A DNA stretch of 64,000 bases, taken from positions 62,001-126,000 of the forward strand of contig JAQGKC010000429.1 of assembly GCA_028290305.1 (NCBI GenBank). Reading direction: 5' to 3'. The translations under genes and the position numbers were made by a program. The stretch is from Bradyrhizobium sp. Its GTDB lineage: Bacteria; Pseudomonadota; Alphaproteobacteria; Rhizobiales; Xanthobacteraceae. The first letter of the stretch is position 1. Each line of letters begins with the position of its first letter. This document shows, piece after piece, positions 11,001-19,367 of the stretch. The notes beneath the pieces are model-generated. The model worked only from the letters and a program-made list of their open reading frames with translations. It had not been told where the DNA came from and did no database searches.

Positions 11001-14000
11001 CGATTCTGGACGACGGTCCGACCGTTGGTACGCCGACGGCAACGACAGTGGCGGAATCGGATCTCGTATCTCATCAGTCGACGACGACCGATGGTTCGCT
11101 TGGCGTCACCTTCGGTACCGATGGTCCCGCGCACGCGGCGGTCGCCGCGAATCCCGGCACGCCGCAGACGCTGACCTTCGACAGTCTGTCAAATGGAGGT
11201 GGAGCTCCCTACCATCTGGGCAATTTCACCATCCAGACTGATCAGGGCGTCGCCAACACCAGCGGCACCCACGGAGAGGTCTATGGAACGCTCATCAAGG
11301 TTACCGACAGCGCAGGGCCTTTCACGCTCACCAGCCTGAATCTGGGTTTGTACGGTACCAGCACCGGCGCCACCGCCGATAACGTCACACTCATCGGAAT
11401 CGATACCCACGGCAACACGGTGACCGAAACCGTGAATCTCGGCGCAACGATCGCGCTTGGATCCACTCTGACCTACCTGTTCAACGCGGCGGGAACGCCG
11501 TTCGACGGTGTGGCGCTCACCTCGCTTCAAATCGAGCCTGTGCTCGGCCGCAATCCCGACGGCTCCATATTCAACGGTTCCGTGGTCATCGACAATCTCG
11601 CCGTCAACAGCGGCAGCGCTCCCGCCATTCCCGGCCCGGTTTATTTCACCAATCAGTCAAGCGCCATCGCCAACGTCCATGCGGTCGACGATCACAACAA
11701 CACCGTCGATCTGACTCACCTGACCTCGCATGGTCAGGCCGTGCAATACGCGCTGATCGATGCGGAGACCCTCGTCGCCTACACCGGTGGCATCGCGCCG
11801 ACCTCGATCAACGCCTCCAGCGTTGTATTTTCCGTCGTGCTCACTGAGAACGGAACCGATCCGAACGGCGGCTACGAATTCACGCTCCTCAAGTCGCTCG
11901 ACGATCTGCCGGCGTCGGTCACCGATCTGAAGTTCAGTTTCGACTTCACCGCCAAGGATGGCGACGGCGACACCACTGCCGGGCAATTCACCGTTACGGT
12001 GAAGGACGATGTGCCGACCGCAACCAATGTCAGCGCCGCGACCGGCGAAAATACCCCGATTACCGTCGATCTGAACGGACACTATGCGTTGGGTGCGGAT
12101 GGCGGTGCGGTTCACGCGATCACGCTGGGAGCGCCGACGGTTTCCGGCGAGCCGGCAGGCGTTACGCTCGGCTTGCCAAATGTCGTGCTGAATGCTGACG
12201 GCCACACTGTGACCGTGACGCCCGGGACGGCTTTCGATTCACTGGCTGCGGGCGAACAGGCCACACTGACCATTCCGTTCACCGTGACGGATGGCGATGG
12301 CGATTCGATCACCAAGGACATCACGATCACGATTACGGGCGCCAACGACGCGCCTGTCATCACGATTCCCGGCGGCGAGAGTGTCTCGACCGGTGTTGCG
12401 GGCTTTAATGGTGAAGAGGTGGTGACCCGCTCGCTGACGGAGCACGACACCCATCTGATGACGGTGGGGACGCTGACGGTCAGCGACGTCGATGCCGGCG
12501 ATGTGGTGACGGCAACGGTGAAATCGGTCTCCGGTGGCGGCGCCGGCTACAACGCGCAGGATGCGCTCGGCTTCCTGACGTTGACGCCGTCGACCGTCAT
12601 CGACGGGACTCATGCCAGCCCGGAAACGCTGAACTGGACCTTCGATGCCGGCAGCCAGACTTTCGGCTTCCTGCCGGACGGCTTCCAGGTGGTGCTGAAC
12701 TATACGGTCGAGGTGACGGATGCGCACGGCGCGACCACGGATCAGGTGATCAGCGTGCTGGTCACCGGCACCGACGAAGCGCCGGTCATCACGATTCCCG
12801 GCGGCGAAAGCGTCTCGACCGGTGTTGCGGGCTTTAGCGGCGAAGAGGTGGTGACCCGCTCGCTGACGGAGCACGACACCCATCTGACGACGGCGGGGAC
12901 ACTGACGGTCAGCGACGTCGATGCCGGCGATGTGGTGACGGCGACGGTGAAGTCGGTCTCCGGCGGCGGCGCCGGCTACAACGCGCAGGACGCGCTCGGC
13001 TTCCTGACGTTGACGCCATCGACCGTGATCGACGGGACGCATGCCAGCCCGGAGACCCTGAACTGGACGTTCGATGCCGGCAGCCAGACCTTCGGCTTCC
13101 TGCCGGATGGCTTCCAGGTGGTGCTGAACTATACGGTCGAGGTGACGGATGCGCACGGCGCGACCACGGATCAGGTGATCAGCGTGCTGGTCACCGGAAC
13201 CAACGAGGCGCCGGTCATCACGTCGGCGGCCACCGCGACGGAAGCGGAAGGGACTGCTGCCTCGCATGTAGTTTACACCGTTGCCGCCACAGATGTGGAT
13301 GCGGGCACGGTCCTCCACTACTCCATCGACGGTACCGATAGCGCGCTGTTCAACATCAATCAGACGACCGGCGAGGTGACGTTCAAGTCAACGCCCGACT
13401 TCGAGACCAAGAATTCGTATAACGTCGTCGTTCACGCCAATGACGGGACTCTCGATACAAGCGAGGCCGTCACGATCCATGTGACCGACGTGGCGCCGGT
13501 GAATATCGTGCCAAGTGCACAGACAATCGCGGAAAACGGCAATCTGGTCTTCAGTTCGGCCAACAGCGACGCGGTCTCGGTGTTCGATGTCGCGGGCGGA
13601 AACCTGACGGTGACGCTGACCGCGGCACACGGCGCGCTGACGCTGCATGATGTGGCGGGACTGAGCTTCGCCAATGGCGACGGCACGTCCGACAACACCA
13701 TGACGTTTACGGGGAGCCAGAGTGCGATCAATGCCGCGCTCGACGGCCTGAGCTACGCGCCGGCGTCGAATTATGTTGGCTCGGATTCGGTGCAAGTCAC
13801 GACCAGTGACGGTACCTTGAGCCATAGCGATACTGTTGCGGTCACCGTGCAGAGCGTCAACCACGCGCCGATCGCCGTCGATGACGTCTATACCGGGGGA
13901 GCTGGAAGCAGCACGCCGCCGGGTAGCGGCTGGACACTCTTTCCGTCAAACGGTCACTACTACCAGGTGGTCGCCGGAAATTTCTCATGGTCGCAGGCGA

Positions 14001-17000
14001 ATGCCGCGGCGATCGCGGCCGGCGGATATCTCGCTACCGTGACGGGGGCTGCCGAAAACACCTTCATCATGAGTCTCGACAACAGCACTGTCCGCGCGCA
14101 GAGCCTGTGGCTCGGAGCGTCGGATGCGGCGACCGAAGGTACCTGGAAATGGGTCACCGGCCCCGAGGCCGGTACGACTTTCTTCCAGGGCGATCCAACC
14201 GGTCAGAATCTTTTCCACGGTAGCTCGGTCGGCGGCGATTATTCAAATTGGAACACAGGTGAGCCGAACAACGGGGCTGGGTACGATTCCGGCGAAAATT
14301 ACGCTGAGATGCTCGTGGTGTTCGGCGGAGGCTGGAACGACGCGACCGGCGCCGCGGCAACGGCCGGAGATGTCGCTGATTATGTCGGCTATGTGGTCGA
14401 ATACAGCGCGCAGACCGTTGTACCAACGGAGAACAGCCCGGTCGTCATCGCGGCATCCGCGTTGCTCGCCAACGATTCCGATCCGGACGCAGGCGATACG
14501 TTCAGCATCACGTCGGTGCAGAGCGCGGCCCACGGCACTGTTTCGCTCAGCGCGGATCACCAGACCATCACCTTCACGCCCGACGCCAATTACAGCGGCG
14601 CGGCGAGTTTCACCTACACCATCACCGACAGCCATGGCGCAACCTCGACTGCCACGGTTTCGTTGAACCTCGCGGAGGTCAACTATCCGCCGGTGGCCGT
14701 CGCCGATACCGTCAACGTCAACGAGGACGTGACCGCGGCGGCCGCCTCGCGGGCGACGGGCGTGCTGGCCAACGACACCGATCTCAATACCGGCGACGTG
14801 GCGACGTTTGCGGTCAGTTCGGTGCTGGCCGGCACCAGCGGTACCGCATCGAATGTCGTCACAGGTTCCGCCACGATCGTTCATGGCATTTACGGCGATC
14901 TCAGCATCAACGCGGATGGCACCTACAGCTTCACGCCGAACAATGCCAGTGCCGAAGCGCTGGCGCAGGGCGTCACCGCGAACGACGTCTTCACCTACAC
15001 GGCGAGGGATGCATCGGGCGGCAGCTCAAGCACCACGCTGACGTTCCACATCACCGGCCAGGACGACGCGCCGGTGAACGGCGTTCCCGGCGCGCAGACC
15101 GTCAATGAAAATGCCAGCCTCGTCCTCAGTTCGGCGAACGGCGACGCGATCTCCGTGTCCGACGTCGACAGTGGTTCGCTGACGGTGACGCTAAGCGTGT
15201 CGCACGGCGCGCTGACGCTGCATCAGGAGACCGGGCTGCACTTCACCAGCGGGGACGGAACTTCCGATGCCTCGATGACCTTCTCCGGCACGGTGAGCGA
15301 TATCAATGCCGCGCTCAACGGGCTGAGCTATGCGCCGGCGTCCAACTATACGGGCGACGATATCGTCCAGATCGTCACCAGCGACGGCACCCTGAGCGAC
15401 ACCGATACGGTCGGCATTACGGCCCAGGTTCCGGTCAACCACGCCCCGGTTATCACGTCCGGTACGCAAGCCGGCAGCGTGATGGAAGACGCTACCCCCG
15501 GGATTAGCGGCAATCGAATCGTCAATGGCGGGTTCGAGACAGCCGATTCGACCGGCTGGACTGTGACCAGCAACGGCTCCTACTCCTTCTACGGCGACGG
15601 CTTCCTCAATTCTGGAAGCCATGACTTCATCGCCGGTATCTCCGGCGGTGAGACCAGCGCGACGACGACACTCTCGCAAACCGTCAGCACCGTTGCTGGC
15701 GCCACCTACGCTTTGGATTTCTTTCTGGCCGCCGGATCCTATTTGCACCATGGTGATACCGTAGTCGTCAGTTGGGATGGCCAGCCGATCACGACGATCG
15801 TTGACGCAGGCGCAACCGGCTACGTTCCATATGCTTTCAATGTTGTTGGGACCGGGAACGATACGATCACTTTCACCTTCCAGACGGCTGGGTTCACCTG
15901 GGACCTCGACGATGTTTCGCTAACGTCGAACGTTTCGCTGCCGGGCGTGGAGAAGAGCTCGGGAACGATCACCTTCACCGACGCCGACGTAACCGATACG
16001 CATTCGATTCTCGTCACGCCGTCGGCAAGCAATTATCTCGGCACCTTCTCGACCTCGCTCAGCCCGGACTCGACGGGCCATGTCACCGGCGACGTGAACT
16101 GGTCGTTCTCGGTCAACGACAGCGCCATCCAGTCTCTCGCCGCGGGACAGTCGCTGACCCAGACCTACACGGTGACCGTCAATGACGGCCACGGCGGCGT
16201 GGCCTCGCAGAATGTCACGGTGACGATCGATGGCGTCAACGACGCGCCGGTGCTCAACACGACCGATACCGTTGTGTTGAACAACGAAGCGAAGGCAACG
16301 TCCAACAATCAGACGCCCAATGCAGGTACGGTCGGCACCTCGGTGTCGTCGCTGGTCGGCAGTGGGAGCGGCCCCAACAATGTCACCGACGCCGACAATG
16401 GCGCGAAGACCGGCATTGCCATCACATCCGTGACCAATAACCTGTCGCATTCAGGTACGTGGTATTACTCGCTTAACGGAACAAGCTGGACGGCCTTCGG
16501 GACGATAAGCGCGACCAACGCATTGCTGTTGCCCTCGACCGCCTTCATTTATTTCGAACCGGCGAGAAGTGGAGAAACTGGAACGGGCAGCATCACATTC
16601 GAGGCCTGGGACCAGAGTTCGGGTTCTTCCGGCACCCGCGCCGACGCCAGCGTCACCGGTGGCACGACGGCGTTCTCCGTTGCATCGGATACGGCGTCGA
16701 TGGTGATCGGGAGCGCCACATCGGGTTCGTCGACCACCCTGACATCGAGCAGCGACACCGTGTTCTTTACCTCCGGCACCAACACGGTGAACGCGACACA
16801 GGGCACGCTCAATTCGACCGATAGCATTGCCGGCGGCGGCGGCAGCGATAAGCTGCTTCTGAGCGTTACCGGATCGAACAATTTTACGTTCAACTTCGGC
16901 GGCATGACGAAATTCACGGGCTTTGATACCGTTGCACTGGCTTCGAACCCGTCGAAATCGGTCAGCCTGACTTTCGGCAACGCCAATATCGCGAGTGGCC

Positions 17001-18535
17001 ACACCATGACGGTCGACGGTTCGGCCGATACCAGCAACACGGCAACTTTTACGGTCGACGCCCACCTTGTCACCGACGGTGGCAACTTCAACATTATCGC
17101 CGCTTCGAATGCCCTCAACACGCTGAAAGGCGGTACCGGCAACGACGTCTTCCAGTTCCACAGCGCCAATTTCACTTCCGGCGACATTGTCTCCGGCGGC
17201 GGTGGTGTCGACGCCATCAAGTTCCTTGATGCCACGAACTTCGCGAATGATTCTGCGTTCAACACCAACATCAGCGGCATAGAGACCATCCTGCTCAGCA
17301 ATGCCGCGACGAATTTGTTGACGCTTGGCGCGCTGGCCAGCAACGAGGTCGGCGGTCCGGGTCATGTGATGACGGTCGATGCTTCCTCGATCACTGGAAC
17401 GGCCGACAGCGTGACCGTGAACGCCAGCGGGTTCACGGCTGATCTCGTCTTCGTCGCGGGTGCCGAGCACGACTCGGTGACCGGCGGGTCGGGAGACAAC
17501 GTCTACCAGTTCACGAACGCGAATTTCGACACCCACGATTCGGTAACCGGCGGCACGGGCACCGACACGATCCAGATCACCGACGCCGCAGCAATCGTGG
17601 ACAACTCCTTCTCGGGCGTGCACGGCGTCGAAAAGCTGCTGCTCGGCGACTTCGTCAACTCGGTCACGCTCGCCAATTGGGCCAGTCAGGAAATTCAGTC
17701 GACGACCGGGAAAATGCTGACCATCGACGACACCGCCGCGACGGCCGGACACGGCCTGACCGTCGATGCGACGTCGAGCTTCTTCTCGGCGGCGTCGCAT
17801 CTCGATATTCTGGGCGGTGCGGGCGACGACACGGTGAAGCTGCTGAACGCGGACTTCACGTCGGCGGACACCTTTGCGCTGGGCGATGGCAGCAACACGA
17901 TCCAGATCGTCGATGCCGCCTCCGTGACGGATTCGGATTTCACCCATGTCAGTGGCCTCGACAAGCTGTTGCTTGGCGACTTCAACAACAGCGTTACGCT
18001 CGGCGCCAATGCCACCAATGCGATCGGCATCGGGACGCTCGTCATCGACGGCACGGCGGCGACCGGAACCCACGCGTTGACGGCCGACGCTTCGTCGCTG
18101 GGGGCTGCCGCGCATGTCGACATTCTCGGCGGCGCCGGTAACGATACGCTGATCGGTGGCGCGGGCGACGACACGCTGAGCGGCGGCAAAGGAAACGACA
18201 CGCTCACGGGCGGTGCAGGCGCCAACATCTTCCTGTTCGGCGAGCAGGGGGCTTCGAACCTCGACAAGATCCTGGACTTCAGCAACAGCCAGAGTGACAA
18301 GATCGACATCTCCGCACTGCTCGGTAGCCATGCCACCGCGGCGGATTCGAATCTCAGCAGCTACGTCAACTTCGCGGTAAGCGGCAACGACCTCGTGCTT
18401 CAAGTCGATGTCAACGGCGGCAGCGCGTTTAGCGGCGGCACCCACGACGTTGCGACGCTTGCGGGCTATCACGTCGGCAACCAGCACATCGTCGATGTGG
18501 TCTTCGCCGGCCACGATCACAATATCGCGGTGTGA
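5033..18535 (+). CDS. Giant type I-secreted repeat adhesin with Lap-type retention module, lectin domain and RTX C-terminus
   Basis: This 4,500-residue surface adhesin is LapA/VCBS/RTX-like. Residues about 15-115 form a retention-module-like domain (VHLDGQTQLDFSDIS, then FDNQSTVTVDPVF), and PAAG follows at 119-122. Residues 173-2326 hold about 12 tandem units of roughly 160 residues ending in variants of VTDDVP, with the recurrent core NNGSYTFTLLDNLDH (T1SS-143/DUF5801 style). The last of these carries an extra beta-rich insert (nt 11150-11640). Next come a VCBS-like unit, two nearly identical 143-aa units (2440-2725), a cadherin-like domain (2726-2822), a C-type lectin domain (2962-3125), further cadherin/VCBS units, a galactose-binding-like domain (3494-3631) and beta-roll modules (about 3910-4360). 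Three GGxGxDxL nonapeptides (from 4362) and a C-terminal type I secretion region finish it. ATG 5033 follows TTAAGG; GTG 5018 is an alternative. I saw no cysteine. Confidence 0.95.
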   Translation: MNAPVLLAQLLGSTSQPSPPHKNIKLEKPQNGAAVTVHLDGQTQLDFSDISSEKLTFVRVGEKLIVLFDNQSTVTVDPVFGSDGHPLADIAFEMGPDRTLTGDQFASLFPITTDQSVLPAAGNGGNGPTAGANFSAAHVDGLGAGGTPLALLGPENNESTFGARQQDAANPTPIPGAIAAVTVNEDGLAHGNPGGPGDVATLATTVTGSLNVNFGTDVTGRSFSFAADQAGLNGLTSDGQAVHLFVTTVGGLPTLIGFVGSDPSITANQVFTVSLDANSTIEGTFTFTLLRPLDHPIVGTEDTLNLSVNVTATDGSGDTAPTVIHVNVNDDSPIIVAANETHTALLDPVSGTVATQTGSLGISWGADRFNDHVDGGVSASTGHSGDRSVVFSDAVVSVTGDAAGVATSISALTSHGETVHYALLNNGTELVAYTGNTIPTGLPSDATAAANAHIVFVVGLSDASDTGNYVISQYQSLDHNSGAQTFASIDLAFHFTATDSDGDPVSGTLSATITDTVPVVTGAIGDHTVAESTTSTADNSFIAATTGAVSLNIDWRSDDNNPTPGAGSHDRSVAFTSDTLTTLAALHLTSSGTAITYSLSADGQTLTASAGEGDGTHAVFTVQLSDSNNGSYTFTLLDNLDHAAGAGANDQALTFSFAATDSDGDTTAPASFTVDVTDDVPTIGSPISETVAESTTTTSDNTFVTATATGSLAVDWNSDANNPTPGAGAHDRSVAFTSDTLTTLTALNLTSNGTAITYSLSADGQTLTATTGGGDGGKGAHTVFTVQLSDSNNGSYTFTLLDNLDHAAGAGTNDQALTFSFTAPDSDGDTTAPSNFTVHVTDDVPTIGAPDSEIVAESTTATPDNTFITATATGSLAVDWNSDANNPTPGTGAHDRSVAFTSDTLTTLTALNLTSNGTAITYSLSADGETLTATAGKATVFTVHLSDSNNGSYTFTLLDNLDNAPGAGANNQLFTFSFTATDSDGDTTTPSSFTVTVKDDVPVAGVGDTRVVEEAHLLNGTSPDIFDLQVTGKLNIDWNSDDHNSGTIANRSVSFANATAANNVTVTGEAGSHLTSDGHDVNYAFIGGNLVGYTGNSPFFNQVFVVSLNDNNSGSYTFTLLGNLDDANGSGPVTLTFAYTATDSDGDPSSNVFSVTVQDDVPIAHTGDTREVDEDNLPNGTSSHTSDLKVSGDLNIQWGADGANPTSHGGVADRSVAFTNANVVVTDNHGHTVSGLTADGAPVFYALIGGVLVGYTGSASNPPTSITASNVVFNVSLSDSGDGSYAFKLLGNIDHPNGAGQNTLDFTFNYTATDGDGDTSSNTFTVIVKDDVPVAHTGDGSTVDEDDLPDGTSPHAAALTFTNDLNINWGADNANPTSHGGAGDRSVAFSSASVVVTDSSHHTVSGLTSDGATVHYAVLSGGILVGYTGAPPSSATASNVVFNVSLSDSGDGSYTFTLLGNLDHPAGSGQNTLNFTFNYTATDSDGDSSGNAFTVTVKDDVPTIGTPDTETVAESTLNTPFSNAFVTSTMTGSLAVNWGADSANPTSGGGTHDRSLQFSASLNNFASGLSSNGEAITYTLSADHTVLTATAGTGFSARTVFTVSLNDTDGSYTFTLLDNLDHAAPASPGAVKNDLPLSFGFTATDSDGDTASSSFTVHVTDDVPVVTGAAQTGSVDESLLVAEPGHPLGQTQVTSGNLNVDWNADDKNTHLTFASATITDGSGHVLTLSSGGVALDYIVRLAGDGVDQELVAYKHGDPAGANDPVFVVTLNAAGNPAFIFALFQTLDHPGAGADTLPLNFTVNAFDGDGDSVQQTFAVNVKDSVPTVSLATGAIVEDETPLPQAGTNDVALAQAPAILPTGIISLAQSASGFVSANGGADGVKSVALTTSTGAALVNAHSGLFTLDGTEILLSNDPAHSNVVLGMSGSTLALAIYVDPVTGTVSVADYVAIKNPVTTDPNDPVTMAKIVYATVTDGDADTATTSSALNITILDDGPTVGTPTATTVAESDLVSHQSTTTDGSLGVTFGTDGPAHAAVAANPGTPQTLTFDSLSNGGGAPYHLGNFTIQTDQGVANTSGTHGEVYGTLIKVTDSAGPFTLTSLNLGLYGTSTGATADNVTLIGIDTHGNTVTETVNLGATIALGSTLTYLFNAAGTPFDGVALTSLQIEPVLGRNPDGSIFNGSVVIDNLAVNSGSAPAIPGPVYFTNQSSAIANVHAVDDHNNTVDLTHLTSHGQAVQYALIDAETLVAYTGGIAPTSINASSVVFSVVLTENGTDPNGGYEFTLLKSLDDLPASVTDLKFSFDFTAKDGDGDTTAGQFTVTVKDDVPTATNVSAATGENTPITVDLNGHYALGADGGAVHAITLGAPTVSGEPAGVTLGLPNVVLNADGHTVTVTPGTAFDSLAAGEQATLTIPFTVTDGDGDSITKDITITITGANDAPVITIPGGESVSTGVAGFNGEEVVTRSLTEHDTHLMTVGTLTVSDVDAGDVVTATVKSVSGGGAGYNAQDALGFLTLTPSTVIDGTHASPETLNWTFDAGSQTFGFLPDGFQVVLNYTVEVTDAHGATTDQVISVLVTGTDEAPVITIPGGESVSTGVAGFSGEEVVTRSLTEHDTHLTTAGTLTVSDVDAGDVVTATVKSVSGGGAGYNAQDALGFLTLTPSTVIDGTHASPETLNWTFDAGSQTFGFLPDGFQVVLNYTVEVTDAHGATTDQVISVLVTGTNEAPVITSAATATEAEGTAASHVVYTVAATDVDAGTVLHYSIDGTDSALFNINQTTGEVTFKSTPDFETKNSYNVVVHANDGTLDTSEAVTIHVTDVAPVNIVPSAQTIAENGNLVFSSANSDAVSVFDVAGGNLTVTLTAAHGALTLHDVAGLSFANGDGTSDNTMTFTGSQSAINAALDGLSYAPASNYVGSDSVQVTTSDGTLSHSDTVAVTVQSVNHAPIAVDDVYTGGAGSSTPPGSGWTLFPSNGHYYQVVAGNFSWSQANAAAIAAGGYLATVTGAAENTFIMSLDNSTVRAQSLWLGASDAATEGTWKWVTGPEAGTTFFQGDPTGQNLFHGSSVGGDYSNWNTGEPNNGAGYDSGENYAEMLVVFGGGWNDATGAAATAGDVADYVGYVVEYSAQTVVPTENSPVVIAASALLANDSDPDAGDTFSITSVQSAAHGTVSLSADHQTITFTPDANYSGAASFTYTITDSHGATSTATVSLNLAEVNYPPVAVADTVNVNEDVTAAAASRATGVLANDTDLNTGDVATFAVSSVLAGTSGTASNVVTGSATIVHGIYGDLSINADGTYSFTPNNASAEALAQGVTANDVFTYTARDASGGSSSTTLTFHITGQDDAPVNGVPGAQTVNENASLVLSSANGDAISVSDVDSGSLTVTLSVSHGALTLHQETGLHFTSGDGTSDASMTFSGTVSDINAALNGLSYAPASNYTGDDIVQIVTSDGTLSDTDTVGITAQVPVNHAPVITSGTQAGSVMEDATPGISGNRIVNGGFETADSTGWTVTSNGSYSFYGDGFLNSGSHDFIAGISGGETSATTTLSQTVSTVAGATYALDFFLAAGSYLHHGDTVVVSWDGQPITTIVDAGATGYVPYAFNVVGTGNDTITFTFQTAGFTWDLDDVSLTSNVSLPGVEKSSGTITFTDADVTDTHSILVTPSASNYLGTFSTSLSPDSTGHVTGDVNWSFSVNDSAIQSLAAGQSLTQTYTVTVNDGHGGVASQNVTVTIDGVNDAPVLNTTDTVVLNNEAKATSNNQTPNAGTVGTSVSSLVGSGSGPNNVTDADNGAKTGIAITSVTNNLSHSGTWYYSLNGTSWTAFGTISATNALLLPSTAFIYFEPARSGETGTGSITFEAWDQSSGSSGTRADASVTGGTTAFSVASDTASMVIGSATSGSSTTLTSSSDTVFFTSGTNTVNATQGTLNSTDSIAGGGGSDKLLLSVTGSNNFTFNFGGMTKFTGFDTVALASNPSKSVSLTFGNANIASGHTMTVDGSADTSNTATFTVDAHLVTDGGNFNIIAASNALNTLKGGTGNDVFQFHSANFTSGDIVSGGGGVDAIKFLDATNFANDSAFNTNISGIETILLSNAATNLLTLGALASNEVGGPGHVMTVDASSITGTADSVTVNASGFTADLVFVAGAEHDSVTGGSGDNVYQFTNANFDTHDSVTGGTGTDTIQITDAAAIVDNSFSGVHGVEKLLLGDFVNSVTLANWASQEIQSTTGKMLTIDDTAATAGHGLTVDATSSFFSAASHLDILGGAGDDTVKLLNADFTSADTFALGDGSNTIQIVDAASVTDSDFTHVSGLDKLLLGDFNNSVTLGANATNAIGIGTLVIDGTAATGTHALTADASSLGAAAHVDILGGAGNDTLIGGAGDDTLSGGKGNDTLTGGAGANIFLFGEQGASNLDKILDFSNSQSDKIDISALLGSHATAADSNLSSYVNFAVSGNDLVLQVDVNGGSAFSGGTHDVATLAGYHVGNQHIVDVVFAGHDHNIAV
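6580..8031 (+). repeat. Three highly similar tandem repeat units inside the adhesin
   Basis: Three consecutive T1SS-type units (about 6580-7068, 7069-7560, 7561-8031; the middle period is 492 bp, 164 codons) share long identical DNA stretches. Examples are the segments around ACTCGGACGCCAACAATCC and GACAGCAACAACGGCAGC. They look recently homogenised. They form part of a longer array of about 12 more diverged units running from about 5549 to 12010. Confidence 0.85.
12350..13207 (+). repeat. Perfect-period 429-bp tandem duplication in the adhesin
   Basis: Two adjacent 429-bp units (12350-12778 and 12779-13207) each encode 143 residues starting APVITIPGGESVS. By eye the protein copies differ at only four positions (N/S, M/T, V/A, D/N), with scattered synonymous changes. 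The period is an exact codon multiple, so the frame is kept. A further APVIT start at 13208 begins the next, unrelated cadherin-like domain. Confidence 0.95.
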
Positions 18536-18585
18536 TTGGCGGCCGATCCGCTCCCCGGGCGGGATTTGCTTTCGCAACTCAAAAT

Positions 18586-18612
18586 AAAAAAGGGAGCTTC
18601 GGCTCCCTTTTT
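18586..18612. terminator. Bidirectional rho-independent terminator after the adhesin gene
   Basis: The stem GGGAGC/GCTCCC (18592-18597 and 18602-18607) has a TTCG tetraloop. It is extended by an A-run on the left and a T-run on the right, so it works in both directions. It lies between the convergent adhesin gene and the minus-strand gene ending at 18641. Confidence 0.9.
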
Positions 18613-18640
18613 CTTTGCCGTTTTCCCGGCGCGGGCTTGG

Positions 18641-19084
18641 TTAAATTTTTTGTCCCGACGGGCCGCCGCCGCCGACCTCGATGGTGATACGTTGCAGCTC
18701 AGTCCGCCCTTGCGGGTATTTGACCTCGATGACCACCACATCGGTACCGGTGAAATCCGGCTTGGATTGATAAAATGCAATAAAACCGGGCACTTCCAGC
18801 GCCAGACACTGCTTGTAATTGGTGGCGCTGACCTTGCCGCGCTTGATGCTGATCGTGCCGTTCGCGGGCGGATTGACCAGCCGGATGGCGGGCAATATTC
18901 CGGATGTGCAATCCGGCTGCACGTTGAGAAAGACGCCAACCTGGATATTTTTGGCGGACGGGCCTTTTGCGGAGCGTTCGACTGTCGTCGGAGCTTGCGC
19001 GGAAGCTGTGGTTACCCCGACGGCTGCCAGGCCTGCGGCGCATACGACCCGGATGGCGACGGCGACCGCTAATGGTCGGCGCAT
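18641..19084 (-). CDS. Conserved exported protein of unknown function
   Basis: This 147-residue protein has a Sec signal peptide (VAVAIRVVCAAGLAAVGV, cleavage near ASAQA). The mature part, about 115 residues, is beta-rich with two cysteines (PDCTSG and YKQCLAL). It ends in a strand pattern (TGTDVVVIEVKYP...LQRITIEV) reminiscent of an Ig-like or cadherin-like sandwich. The start at 19084 is fixed by AAGGAG 7 nt upstream; an upstream extension to 19291 lacks a signal peptide and ribosome site. It converges on the adhesin gene across a shared terminator. I do not recognise a named family. Confidence 0.75.
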   Translation of the reverse strand: MRRPLAVAVAIRVVCAAGLAAVGVTTASAQAPTTVERSAKGPSAKNIQVGVFLNVQPDCTSGILPAIRLVNPPANGTISIKRGKVSATNYKQCLALEVPGFIAFYQSKPDFTGTDVVVIEVKYPQGRTELQRITIEVGGGGPSGQKI

Positions 19085-19367
19085 GGCGGACTCCTTCGCC
19101 GGGCGCAAGCTACGCGGGTTCAAGCCACGAAGGCCGTTGGGAATGCAGGTCCACGCAAACACGATTACACCTCGCGATTCGTCTCGTTCCGTCCTTCCAA
19201 GGATATCAATTATGACCGCTCCTTGGCGAGGCGCCTCAACGGAGATTGAGAAGCTCCTGTCAGGTAGCGCAGCGAACCGGAATTCTGGCACCGGGAAGCT
19301 AGTCCCGTCGATGCGAATATGACAGTGGTAAGCGTCTGCGACCGATCAGCCTTGCCCCGGGGCATCC

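Noticed and set aside
5549..12010. Regular repeats that might suggest a CRISPR array
   Set aside because: Units are about 490 bp, coding and in frame, and there are no short identical repeats with unique spacers and no cas genes.
16451..18577. 708-codon open frame on the minus strand, antisense to the adhesin
   Set aside because: High GC content and repetitive adhesin codons keep the opposite strand open. The product is Arg/Val/Gly-rich with no domains, and the plus-strand gene is certain.
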